Positions 48,720 to 56,989 of a DNA stretch of 64,000 nucleotides are shown here, piece after piece (position 1 is the first letter of the stretch; the number at the start of each line of letters is the position of its first letter). Made by a program: the position numbers and the translations under genes. Location: contig CAMGMU010000002.1 in NCBI GenBank assembly GCA_946059305.1, positions 1 through 64,000 on the forward strand, in the 5' to 3' direction. Under the pieces are notes generated by a model that searched no databases, was not told the origin of the DNA, and saw nothing but the letters and a program-made list of their open reading frames with translations. The DNA comes from an uncultured Bacteroidales bacterium (GTDB lineage: Bacteria; Bacteroidota; Bacteroidia; Bacteroidales; Paludibacteraceae).

Positions 48720-50396
48720 ATGATTCGTATGAAATTCAATAAAATCTTTATGGGTCTTGGTATTGCAGCTGCTCTCGGTCTTTCCGCTTGCTCGCTCGAT
48801 CGTACGCCTCTTGACCCGAATACCAATACTACCTTCAATCAAGACGAGGTGTACTCTAAGGTGTATGCCACCTTTGGTACCACCGGTCAGAAGGGCCCCG
48901 ATGGTAGTGGCGACGTAGATGGTATCGATGAAGGTACCTCCGGTTTCTACCGTATGTTCTGGAGCTTGAATGAGTTCCCTACTGATGAGGTGTGGTGGAT
49001 CTGGTCAACCGATGCCGGTGTGGCTGATATCCTCCCCATGACTTGGTCGAAATCCAACACGTTCGTTGCTGGTATCTACTATCGTTTCTATTTCGATATC
49101 ACCCTCTGCAACCACTTCCTCGACAGAACAGAAGGGCTCACCGATGAGAAGACGCTTCGTCAGCGTGCTGAGGTGCGTATGATTCGTGCTATCAACTATT
49201 ATTTCGTGCTCGATATGTTCAATGGTGGCCCGATGCCTATGCACGTTTCGCCGGATAAACCCGCCTATGCTACTCGTGCCGAGATGTTTGCATGGCTCGA
49301 AGAAGAGTGTAAAGAGCTCGAAGGACTCCTCCCAGAGCAACGTGCTTCCAAGTATCGTGTTGACCGTGGTGCAGCTCAGTTTATCCTGATGCGTATGTAT
49401 CTTAATGCCGCTGTTTATCTCGGCACACCGGGTACACCGAACTACGATCTCGCTCGCTGGAACGATGCCGCTATCTATGCTGATAAGCTCATCCAGAACC
49501 CGGCTTACGAGCTCTATGACGTGCCTGCTGCTGTGCGTAATGATGATCATGTGTATTATTCAGCATACCAGCAGCTCTTCATGGGCGACAACGATCAAAC
49601 GGCTGCTAAGGAAGCGATCCTCCTCATTTATCAGGATGCACAATATTGCAAATCGTGGGCTGGTGCGCGTTTCGTAGTAAATGCACCACGTGATGCCGAC
49701 TTCGTTCCGTCTGGCTCCTCTGACTCCTGGACGTGCATTCGCTCTTGCCCTGAGTTCATCACCAATGTGTGGGTGTCGAAGGAAGTGGCTCAGGATATCA
49801 AACTCAACGAGTATCAAATGCCGGTTCGACTCCAAGACGACCGTGCAATCTTCTGCTCTGTCAGCACCCAAGGAAAGGCGTTCGCTCTCTCGGGTGGTAC
49901 CGCTTCTGACCTGTATGCAAGCTGGGGCATGCCGAAATTTACCGGTATCTACTCCACTTCTACCGATCCTTGGAACTGGACTTCGCCCGTGGGTATTGCC
50001 GATTGGGTGGACACCGATATTCCGCTCTTCCGTATTGCTGAAGCTTACATGACGTATGCTGAGTGCATGCAACGTGGTGCTGCTGTTCCTGCGGGAGCAA
50101 AATACAACAACATGCTTGACCCCATCAACGCTCTCCGTCGTCGTGCACATGCTGCTGAACTTACCTCTTGCTCCTATACGCAACTCTTGTCTGAATGGGC
50201 TAAGGAATTCTGGGGTGAAGGTCGTCGTCGTACCGACCTTATCCGATTCGAGCAGTTCGCTGGCGATAAGGCTTCGATGTCTTGGGAAGGACATAACGGC
50301 AAATACGATGGACGTTTCTGCGTGTTCCCAATCCCAGAGTCGGACGAGACCGCTAACCCCAATCTTGCTAACGTAAATGCAATGATTGGTTACTAA
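48720..50396 (+). CDS. SusD/RagB family nutrient-binding lipoprotein
   Basis: Lipobox LGLSAC; RAEVRMIRAINYYFVLDMFNGGPMP; ELxxEWAKEFWGEGRRRTDLIRF; alternative start at 48729. Confidence 0.96.
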   Translation: MIRMKFNKIFMGLGIAAALGLSACSLDRTPLDPNTNTTFNQDEVYSKVYATFGTTGQKGPDGSGDVDGIDEGTSGFYRMFWSLNEFPTDEVWWIWSTDAGVADILPMTWSKSNTFVAGIYYRFYFDITLCNHFLDRTEGLTDEKTLRQRAEVRMIRAINYYFVLDMFNGGPMPMHVSPDKPAYATRAEMFAWLEEECKELEGLLPEQRASKYRVDRGAAQFILMRMYLNAAVYLGTPGTPNYDLARWNDAAIYADKLIQNPAYELYDVPAAVRNDDHVYYSAYQQLFMGDNDQTAAKEAILLIYQDAQYCKSWAGARFVVNAPRDADFVPSGSSDSWTCIRSCPEFITNVWVSKEVAQDIKLNEYQMPVRLQDDRAIFCSVSTQGKAFALSGGTASDLYASWGMPKFTGIYSTSTDPWNWTSPVGIADWVDTDIPLFRIAEAYMTYAECMQRGAAVPAGAKYNNMLDPINALRRRAHAAELTSCSYTQLLSEWAKEFWGEGRRRTDLIRFEQFAGDKASMSWEGHNGKYDGRFCVFPIPESDETANPNLANVNAMIGY

Positions 50397-50469
50397 GCAG
50401 TTGTGATATTCTATAGATTTTTTCCAATTTCTTGTGAATTGTTCTATAAATATTCGTTTATGTAACTAT

Positions 50470-50500
50470 ATTCACCCGAATCAGTCGGGTTCGGGTGAAT
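50470..50500 (+). terminator. Hairpin after susD (weak terminator; two alternative pairings)
   Basis: ATTCACCCGAA-N9-TTCGGGTGAAT; ACCCGA can also pair with an inner TCGGGT. Confidence 0.55.
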
Positions 50501-50514
50501 ATTTACGCTATTTT

Positions 50515-50546
50515 CTTGCATAATTCAAAAAAATGTACTACCTTTG
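50515..50546 (+). promoter_or_regulatory. Bacteroidetes-type promoter
   Basis: CTTG-N20-TACCTTTG. Confidence 0.6.
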
Positions 50547-50615
50547 TGCGTTTTTTCGATTGATAATCAAATTTTTTAAATAAACTTTATTATTCATTTT
50601 TTAAAATTTATTCTT

Positions 50616-51563
50616 ATGAAGAAATTTTTCTCTTTTGCATGCGCTTTGTTCGCATGTGTAGCTGCTTTTGCTACCGTTGAGGTACCCGTACCCGATGACG
50701 CTACCCTCAATGCTTACAAGGCTGAAGGTGCTAACGTAGTAGTTGCTTTTTACACCACCGCTCCGATTTGCAACCCAATTGTTTTCACCGGTTCGTATTG
50801 CGGCTGGTCAACGGATCCTACTGCACTTGTTAAGTTTGAGTCGGTTGAGGGCTTCGAAAATTGGTATGTTACCTCTTTTACCGATGCTTCTGACTCTATC
50901 CAAGGTAAGCCCGTTCAACTCAAGTCGGATGGTTCTTTCTCTTGGGACTATCAGCTTGGTGATGATGCAGAAGTTGTTCGCGGTACCCTTACTATCGAGA
51001 AGGGTTATGCTGGTGAGGTTAACTTAAAGGGTTATGGCACCGACGCTCCGGTTGTATTCGCTTTCGGTAAGTGGAAGAACGACAACAATCCTTGCGTTGC
51101 TGCTGAGAGACATAACTATACCGTTATCCTCGATGCACCTTATTGCGCTGACGAGGCTGGTACCTACTTCGACCCAGCTATCATTGGTACCTTCAATAAC
51201 TGGAGCGAGGGTGTTGCTATGGATCTTATCGTAGGAGGTGATTATGATGGTAAGTATAAATATGAGTTCGAAGATGAGGTTGGTCACGAATTCAAGTTCA
51301 AAGCTGCTACCGATACCGATTGGTCGAACCAGATTCAGCTTCTTGACTCTGCAGGTAATTATTACGATAACCCGAACATCAAGCTTGGTGCTGATACTGT
51401 TATCATTCTTGACTACTCTGCTGGTAAATATACCAAGTGCGTTGAGGAGCAGACCGCTGTTGAGAACGTAGAGGCTAAAAACATTCGCAAAGTGATTGAG
51501 AACGGCCGTCTCGTAATCTACGTTGGCGAAGAGCGTTACAATGCCCTTGGCATCAAGGAGTAA
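50616..51563 (+). CDS. Secreted protein with CBM48/SusE-F-like glycan-binding domains and a C-terminal sorting-like tag
   Basis: Signal peptide; FTGSYCGWSTDP and IIGTFNNWSEGVAMDL motifs; C-terminal KVIENGRLVIYVGEERYNALGIKE. Confidence 0.7.
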   Translation: MKKFFSFACALFACVAAFATVEVPVPDDATLNAYKAEGANVVVAFYTTAPICNPIVFTGSYCGWSTDPTALVKFESVEGFENWYVTSFTDASDSIQGKPVQLKSDGSFSWDYQLGDDAEVVRGTLTIEKGYAGEVNLKGYGTDAPVVFAFGKWKNDNNPCVAAERHNYTVILDAPYCADEAGTYFDPAIIGTFNNWSEGVAMDLIVGGDYDGKYKYEFEDEVGHEFKFKAATDTDWSNQIQLLDSAGNYYDNPNIKLGADTVIILDYSAGKYTKCVEEQTAVENVEAKNIRKVIENGRLVIYVGEERYNALGIKE

Positions 51564-51666
51564 TCGCCCCTATAGCGTTTGATGGCTCCCATCCGATGCT
51601 GCCTTTGGCTTCATCATCAGATTCCGCCTTTGGCTTTATCTCAGATTCCGCCATCATCGCTCTCCC

Positions 51667-51696
51667 ATGAGCGTCCCGCCCCCGCGGGGCGCTCAT
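51667..51696 (+). terminator. GC-rich hairpin, likely terminator
   Basis: ATGAGCG...CCCCGCGGGG...CGCTCAT followed by TCTTCCTTTTATTCCCCTTTTTT. Confidence 0.65.
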
Positions 51697-51819
51697 TCTT
51701 CCTTTTATTCCCCTTTTTTCACAGCCCTATAGAGCTCGCTCTTTCTCATCTTTGGCTCCCTATAGCGCTCCGCTCTCCCCTTCCTCTTACTCCCGAAAAT
51801 CTTTGATTTTTGGGAAAAG

Positions 51820-51849
51820 TATTGTTCATTGGCAGCAGATATTATCTGC
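51820..51849 (+). other. Hairpin element alpha, copy 1
   Basis: TATTGTTCATTGGCA-GCAGATA-T-TATCTGC; homologous to 63383-63414 and 63484-63513. Confidence 0.65.
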
Positions 51850-51916
51850 GTCTTTCTCCCATCTCCTCTCTCTCGCATAGGAAGGGTAGGTGAGAGACTT
51901 CAATTTTTCTCTATTT

Positions 51917-52477
51917 ATGACTATCCTGCTTCATTGCTGTTGTGCCCCCTGCTCGTCAGCTATCATCGAATGGATGATGCAAAACGACTATCGTCCGGTC
52001 CTCTTCTTCTCCAATCCCAATATCTACCCTCAGGAGGAATATCTCATTCGTAAGAATGAGCTCACTCGCTATGCCACCGAATTAGGGCTGCAAGTAATCG
52101 ACGATGACTATGATCATCAGCTCTGGCTTCAGCAAGTAGCCTCCGGAAGAGAAAACGAACCAGAACGCGGTTCGCGTTGTTTGGAATGCTTCCGTATGCG
52201 TATGCTTCGTTCTGCCCACAAATGCAAGGAATTGGGCATTACTACCTTTACTACTACCCTTGCTTCCTCTCGATGGAAATCACTCGAGCAAATAGCCATT
52301 GCCGGTCATTGGGCGGCCGAACAAGTGGGTGGGGTGGAGTTTTGGGACCGCAACTGGCGAAAAGGCGGACTTCAGCAACGCCGATCAGAACTCCTCCGCG
52401 AACATCAGTTCTACAACCAACGCTACTGTGGTTGCGAATATTCAATGGCCATTCTCGATAAGCATCCCGCCCAATGA
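51917..52477 (+). CDS. queH: Epoxyqueuosine reductase QueH (DUF208 family)
   Basis: MTILLHCCCAPCSSAIIEWM; FFSNPNIYPQEEYLIRKNEL; QQRYCGCEYS-type C-terminus. Confidence 0.93.
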   Translation: MTILLHCCCAPCSSAIIEWMMQNDYRPVLFFSNPNIYPQEEYLIRKNELTRYATELGLQVIDDDYDHQLWLQQVASGRENEPERGSRCLECFRMRMLRSAHKCKELGITTFTTTLASSRWKSLEQIAIAGHWAAEQVGGVEFWDRNWRKGGLQQRRSELLREHQFYNQRYCGCEYSMAILDKHPAQ

Positions 52478-52626
52478 GGCGAGTGGTCTTCAATAATTCA
52501 CTCGATAAGCATCCCGCCCAATGAGGCGAGTGGTCTTCAATAATTCATCTCGATAATCATCCCGCCCAATGAGGCGAGTGGTCTTCAATAATTCATCTAG
52601 ATAAGCATCCCGCCCAATGAGGCGAG
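52454..52626 (+). repeat. 47-48-bp tandem repeat (3 full + 1 partial copies) overlapping the queH 3' end
   Basis: CTCGATAAGCATCCCGCCCAATGAGGCGAGTGGTCTTCAATAATTCA(T); starts 52454, 52501, 52549, 52597. Confidence 0.93.
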
Positions 52627-52783
52627 TTCCCCATGGCGTTATGCCCCCTTTTTTTGACCCATTCTTTCTTCCTTGAAACAATTAGAATATTTGTTAATAA
52701 TTGCCAAAAACACCCTATTTTGTAATCCGTATATGACAAAACAACGAAAAATGCGATGTTTTAGCGATTTTTTTAGCAAAATA

Positions 52784-52815
52784 TTTGGTAGTATTGCAGA
52801 AAAGCAGTAATTTTG
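52784..52815 (+). promoter_or_regulatory. Bacteroidetes-type promoter
   Basis: TTTG-N20-TAATTTTG. Confidence 0.7.
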
Positions 52816-52860
52816 CATCGTGTTTTTCATGGTATTAGATTTAAGGTTAAGTAAAGATTG

Positions 52861-52890
52861 GGATGTCGAGATGACATCCTTTCTTTTTTT
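52861..52890 (+). terminator. Intrinsic terminator/attenuator ~45 nt downstream of a promoter
   Basis: GGATGTC-GAGAT-GACATCC-TTTCTTTTTTT. Confidence 0.7.
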
Positions 52891-52998
52891 AGCACGAAAT
52901 CCTCTCCTGAAAGATGCCCTTTTAGCGAAATGCCAGCTCCTGATTTAGGATTCAAATGGTTGGATTTTTGTCCACCTATTTTCATCATTGCAGCTCTT

Positions 52999-54156
52999 AT
53001 GACTACTTTTTCCAAATGGGTCAGTTGTTGGGGGAATGCCACTTCTATTACTGACCGTAAAGAATCTACTTACGCCCGTGATCTTACCCTCCGCTATCCC
53101 ATTCGTATGTGCTTTAGCGGAAGCAAGATTCGCATGCGTTTCAGTAACCTCACCGGTACCGAACCCGTTACGTTGACCTCTGTAGCAGTTTCCCTCCTTC
53201 GTAAAAACGAATGTGCGCCCACCAATAGTCGCCATCTTACGTTTATCGGAAATGCAGAAGGAGTGATTCCTCCGGGAAAAGAAATCGTATCAGATGAACT
53301 CCCTCTTTCTATCGAGGCAGGCGACACCTTGGTCGTTTCCATCTACTTAGGTGAGTTTACCCAAATGAATGCAGGCACCCTCATTACGGGCCCGCTTTCC
53401 AAAGGCCAATATGCCTATGGCAATTTTGCTGATGAAGCCGTTCTTCCGCGCGATCTGACCCGCAATACGAATTGGTTTTATTTCTTAAACACCATCGATA
53501 TCTTTACAGAAGCCGATAATTTTGCGCTTATCTGTTTTGGCGATAGCATCACGGCTCAATCTTGGCCTGATTACCTCAGCATTCGTGCAGTGGAAGAAGA
53601 TTGCAAGCATGTAGCAGTCATTCGTAGGGCTGTAAGCGGCACCCGTATCCTCCGCCAGTATGATTGCATCACCTATCAGGCGTATGGACTCAAAGGAGCC
53701 ACCCGTTTCCCCATAGAGATTGATTCTGTATCAGGAGCCAGAGCGGTGATTATCCAGCATGGTATCAATGATATCATCCATCCGGTAGGTGAAGCAGATA
53801 ATTGTTTCCGACCATGGTCGGATTTGCCTACAGTCAGAGACTTATGCGATGGGGTGGAGCAACTGTATATCAATCATGCTCGAGCTCGTGGACTCTCTGT
53901 TTGGAGCGCTACTTTATTGCCCATCTTAGGATGGCGTACTTATCTTCCCATGCGCGAAACCATGCGGCAGCAGTTCAATGATTGGTTGCGCTCGTCATCG
54001 CTCTTCGATGACTGTGTGGATTTTGACCAAGCTGTTCGCGATGCTGCTGACCCTCGTGCTTTTGCTCCCGGATTCGATTCGGGCGATCATCTCCATCCCT
54101 CAGAACAGGCTTATGCAGCTATGGCTGCTGCCGTTCCGCTTGCTCTTCTTCAATAA
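52999..54156 (+). CDS. SGNH/GDSL hydrolase family protein
   Basis: ICFGDSITAQSWPDYL; IQHGINDI; DHLHPSEQAY; start at 52999 preferred over 52858. Confidence 0.85.
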   Translation: MTTFSKWVSCWGNATSITDRKESTYARDLTLRYPIRMCFSGSKIRMRFSNLTGTEPVTLTSVAVSLLRKNECAPTNSRHLTFIGNAEGVIPPGKEIVSDELPLSIEAGDTLVVSIYLGEFTQMNAGTLITGPLSKGQYAYGNFADEAVLPRDLTRNTNWFYFLNTIDIFTEADNFALICFGDSITAQSWPDYLSIRAVEEDCKHVAVIRRAVSGTRILRQYDCITYQAYGLKGATRFPIEIDSVSGARAVIIQHGINDIIHPVGEADNCFRPWSDLPTVRDLCDGVEQLYINHARARGLSVWSATLLPILGWRTYLPMRETMRQQFNDWLRSSSLFDDCVDFDQAVRDAADPRAFAPGFDSGDHLHPSEQAYAAMAAAVPLALLQ

Positions 54157-54170
54157 ATCGCACCCACAAA

Positions 54171-54204
54171 AATCCTCCCCACCGATAGCTCGATAGGGAG
54201 GATT
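54171..54204. terminator. Bidirectional terminator between convergent genes
   Basis: AATCCTCCC...GGGAGGATT. Confidence 0.75.
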
Positions 54205-54223
54205 ACTATTTCTGATAGAGGCC

Positions 54224-56764
54224 TTATTTTCGTTGCAATACTTGCGTGAGCTGACGGATGCCGCCATAGCCCTTCACCAATGTAGAGGCATCTACCCAAT
54301 CCACCATCACATCATGCTTCCTCAGCTGATTGCCCAGTTCAATGGACTGCCCTTGAATGGCCACGATATGTCTTGGGGCGATAGTGAGGTAGGTGTTAGC
54401 ATAATGAGCAGCATCTTCGTTAGAGATACGGATAATCTCCACTCCTCGGTTCTCCAGCCATTCTCTATAGCCTAAGCCGCTTGCAGCCAACGCGTAATTG
54501 CCCGTCTGCTCGTTTTGTTCACCGGCTTGCTTCACGTAGATATCGCAACTCAGGTAAGCTTCGTCACCTTCCTTGGCATCATAGCGGTTCGCACAGAGCG
54601 TTACCAAGTCCTTATCTATAATATTAAAATAGGTGTCAAGGGCCATCTGCTTCTGAATGCGCATCTTATCGTGCACCACCACTACTGTATCGTGTCCAAT
54701 ACAGTTAGCAGCCATCAACTGCTGAATGGCGGCCATGTTCGTGCGCAAACCATCGCCTATTACCGATACCGTACCAAAGGCCAGATAATCATCGCCCTCC
54801 ATATACGCATCTTCGCCCGTTACACAATATATCGGGTGAATGCCCAAATGCGAGAGACAATAGCGCACGAGTTCCACTTCATCAGCTCGTTGCTGAGAGT
54901 TCATCCTGCCCATCACTATGCCAGCGGGCGTTACGATTGCTTGCCCACGCATGAAATACAGGTTGCTCAAAGGAGTCTGACTATAGGTGGCTTCTACACC
55001 TGTGTTCTTGTCCGTTGGGCTGAGACTTACAGTCGGACGAAGAAGGATGGTGCGAATCAAGTCTTCCTTGCTCATCTGCAGGAGCGTCTGACGTTCGTAT
55101 GCATCATCGGCTGGTTCATAACGCAGAGATTTCTCAGCAAGCGACTCAAGTGAATCCCGTTGCATCGAATACAACACCTCCTCTATCGTATATACTTCGC
55201 AACCCTGTTTCTTGAGTTGAGCCTTAATGGCATCATGCTGCTCTGCCGCCTTCTCAATACTGAAATAGCTCTCAAACAGTCCCGCTGCAGGATGAATAAC
55301 GCCATCATACAACTCGCGACCGGGAGTATGCATCAGCACCATCTTCGACTGCTCATATTCAGCCTTCGGATACGATACTACCACCTGTTCGGCTACTGGG
55401 GCACTCGGACGCTCTATCGAATTGACGCCATTAATAAACATGTAGAAAATAATAATCGGACAAACGTAACGAGCCAACCAGTAAAAACCTTTTACCATCT
55501 TTGACTTGTATCTGCCGTCAGATGTCAATTCGTTGAATACCAATTCTTTATCTACTAACTGACCTACCAATATACAAGCAGCTATTCCGCCTAATGGGAG
55601 GATGAAATTGGAGGTCAAGAGATCCGTGAAATCAAATACCGTGAACCCTAAAATCTTGAGACTGGAACCCTCAATCTGACTCAGTGCGCACACTACTGAA
55701 AGCGCACCTACCAAAACAAAGAGTATCGCCAATGCGGCTACTCGGTTTACCGGTTTTCCGCGGAATTTCCACTCCTCAGATATATAAGCTGCTCCTGCTT
55801 CCAGCAGCGAGAACGATGACGTGATGGCTGCAAAGAACAGCAATACAAAAAACAGCACACTGACAATCCGTCCGCCCGGGAGTTGCGCAAATAGCGGAGG
55901 CAAGGTCTTAAACACCAGTGCAGGACCGCTCGTTACCTCTACACCATACGTAAATACGCTCGGGAAAATGGCTAATCCGGCCAATATCGCCATCAATACC
56001 GTGGCGGCCGTTACCGTTAGCGACACGCTTACCAAACTCTGATCTTTCTGTATATAGGAACCATACGTCACCATGGCCGCCATACCCAAACTCAGTGAGA
56101 AAAACGACTGACCAAGCGCCATGATGATCGTCTGACCCGTTACTGCACTCCAGTCAGGCTTCAGCAAGAATGCAGCTCCCTTGGCCCAACCATCCTGCCA
56201 AATGGATACGATGGCTAGCATCAGGAGAATAAGGAACAAAGCGGGAATCATAAACTTCGAGCAACGCTCGATACCTTTACTTACGCCAAACGCCAGAATA
56301 ATGCAGTTCATCCCCAAAAACAGTACTGTCCAAAGCACCGGTCGCCAACTATTGATGAAGCCATCAAACAGATCCGACATCTCAGCGTACGTCATCCCCT
56401 CAAAGCCATAACATATGCTATGGAATATATATTGGAGCGACCAACCTGCCACTACACAATAGAAAGCCAAAATAGTGAGGCCCGCAAAAATCTCAATGCC
56501 GCCTACTGCACCCCAACCTTTGCTGCCGCCTACACGCACAAAACTCCGATACGTGTTGCTCTGACCTTTCCTGCCAATCACAAACTCTGACAGCATCACT
56601 GGTACCGAAATCAACAACGAAATAACGATGTAAATAATTAAAAAGGCCGCGCCACCATTCTGACCGGCAACGTAGGGGAATTTCCAAATGTTTCCCAGGC
56701 CAACGGCGGAACCTGCTATGGCCGCCATCGTACCAAACTTACTTGCAAATTGGTTTCTTGCCAT
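54224..56764 (-). CDS. Na+-dependent (NSS/SNF family) transporter fused to a C-terminal arginine-deiminase-like domain
   Basis: N-terminal NSS signature (GSAVGLGNIWKFPYVAGQNGGAAFL), ~11 TM to aa ~450; C-terminal ~375 aa with ADI landmarks (VLMHTPGREL, NLYFMRG, MEGDDYLAFG, MALDTYFNIID, NTYLTIAPRHIV, LRKHDVMV, GYGGIRQLTQVL). Confidence 0.88.
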   Translation of the reverse strand: MARNQFASKFGTMAAIAGSAVGLGNIWKFPYVAGQNGGAAFLIIYIVISLLISVPVMLSEFVIGRKGQSNTYRSFVRVGGSKGWGAVGGIEIFAGLTILAFYCVVAGWSLQYIFHSICYGFEGMTYAEMSDLFDGFINSWRPVLWTVLFLGMNCIILAFGVSKGIERCSKFMIPALFLILLMLAIVSIWQDGWAKGAAFLLKPDWSAVTGQTIIMALGQSFFSLSLGMAAMVTYGSYIQKDQSLVSVSLTVTAATVLMAILAGLAIFPSVFTYGVEVTSGPALVFKTLPPLFAQLPGGRIVSVLFFVLLFFAAITSSFSLLEAGAAYISEEWKFRGKPVNRVAALAILFVLVGALSVVCALSQIEGSSLKILGFTVFDFTDLLTSNFILPLGGIAACILVGQLVDKELVFNELTSDGRYKSKMVKGFYWLARYVCPIIIFYMFINGVNSIERPSAPVAEQVVVSYPKAEYEQSKMVLMHTPGRELYDGVIHPAAGLFESYFSIEKAAEQHDAIKAQLKKQGCEVYTIEEVLYSMQRDSLESLAEKSLRYEPADDAYERQTLLQMSKEDLIRTILLRPTVSLSPTDKNTGVEATYSQTPLSNLYFMRGQAIVTPAGIVMGRMNSQQRADEVELVRYCLSHLGIHPIYCVTGEDAYMEGDDYLAFGTVSVIGDGLRTNMAAIQQLMAANCIGHDTVVVVHDKMRIQKQMALDTYFNIIDKDLVTLCANRYDAKEGDEAYLSCDIYVKQAGEQNEQTGNYALAASGLGYREWLENRGVEIIRISNEDAAHYANTYLTIAPRHIVAIQGQSIELGNQLRKHDVMVDWVDASTLVKGYGGIRQLTQVLQRK

Positions 56765-56923
56765 ACTATTGGATTTTAGATTAAGTTTCTCTTTTACCTC
56801 TTCATTAGAGGTTTTCGTGTGCTTTTATGGTAAAATTTAGTAAAAAATCGCGCAAAGATACTACTTTATTTGGAATTATGCAAATTTTCTCGAAAATAAT
56901 TTTTTTATTTCAAAAAAAAGCAC

Positions 56924-56931
56924 TAACTTTG
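56924..56931 (+). promoter_or_regulatory. -7 element TAACTTTG
   Basis: TAnnTTTG match upstream of the OMP gene. Confidence 0.5.
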
Positions 56932-56989
56932 CACCCGACTTATATCTTTGGATAACTATAGGTCCTTAAGAAAGTCTAACCATTATATC

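Noticed and set aside
52454-52626. Possible short CRISPR array
   Set aside because: The intervals between repeats are themselves identical, so this is a simple 47-48-bp tandem repeat; no cas genes nearby
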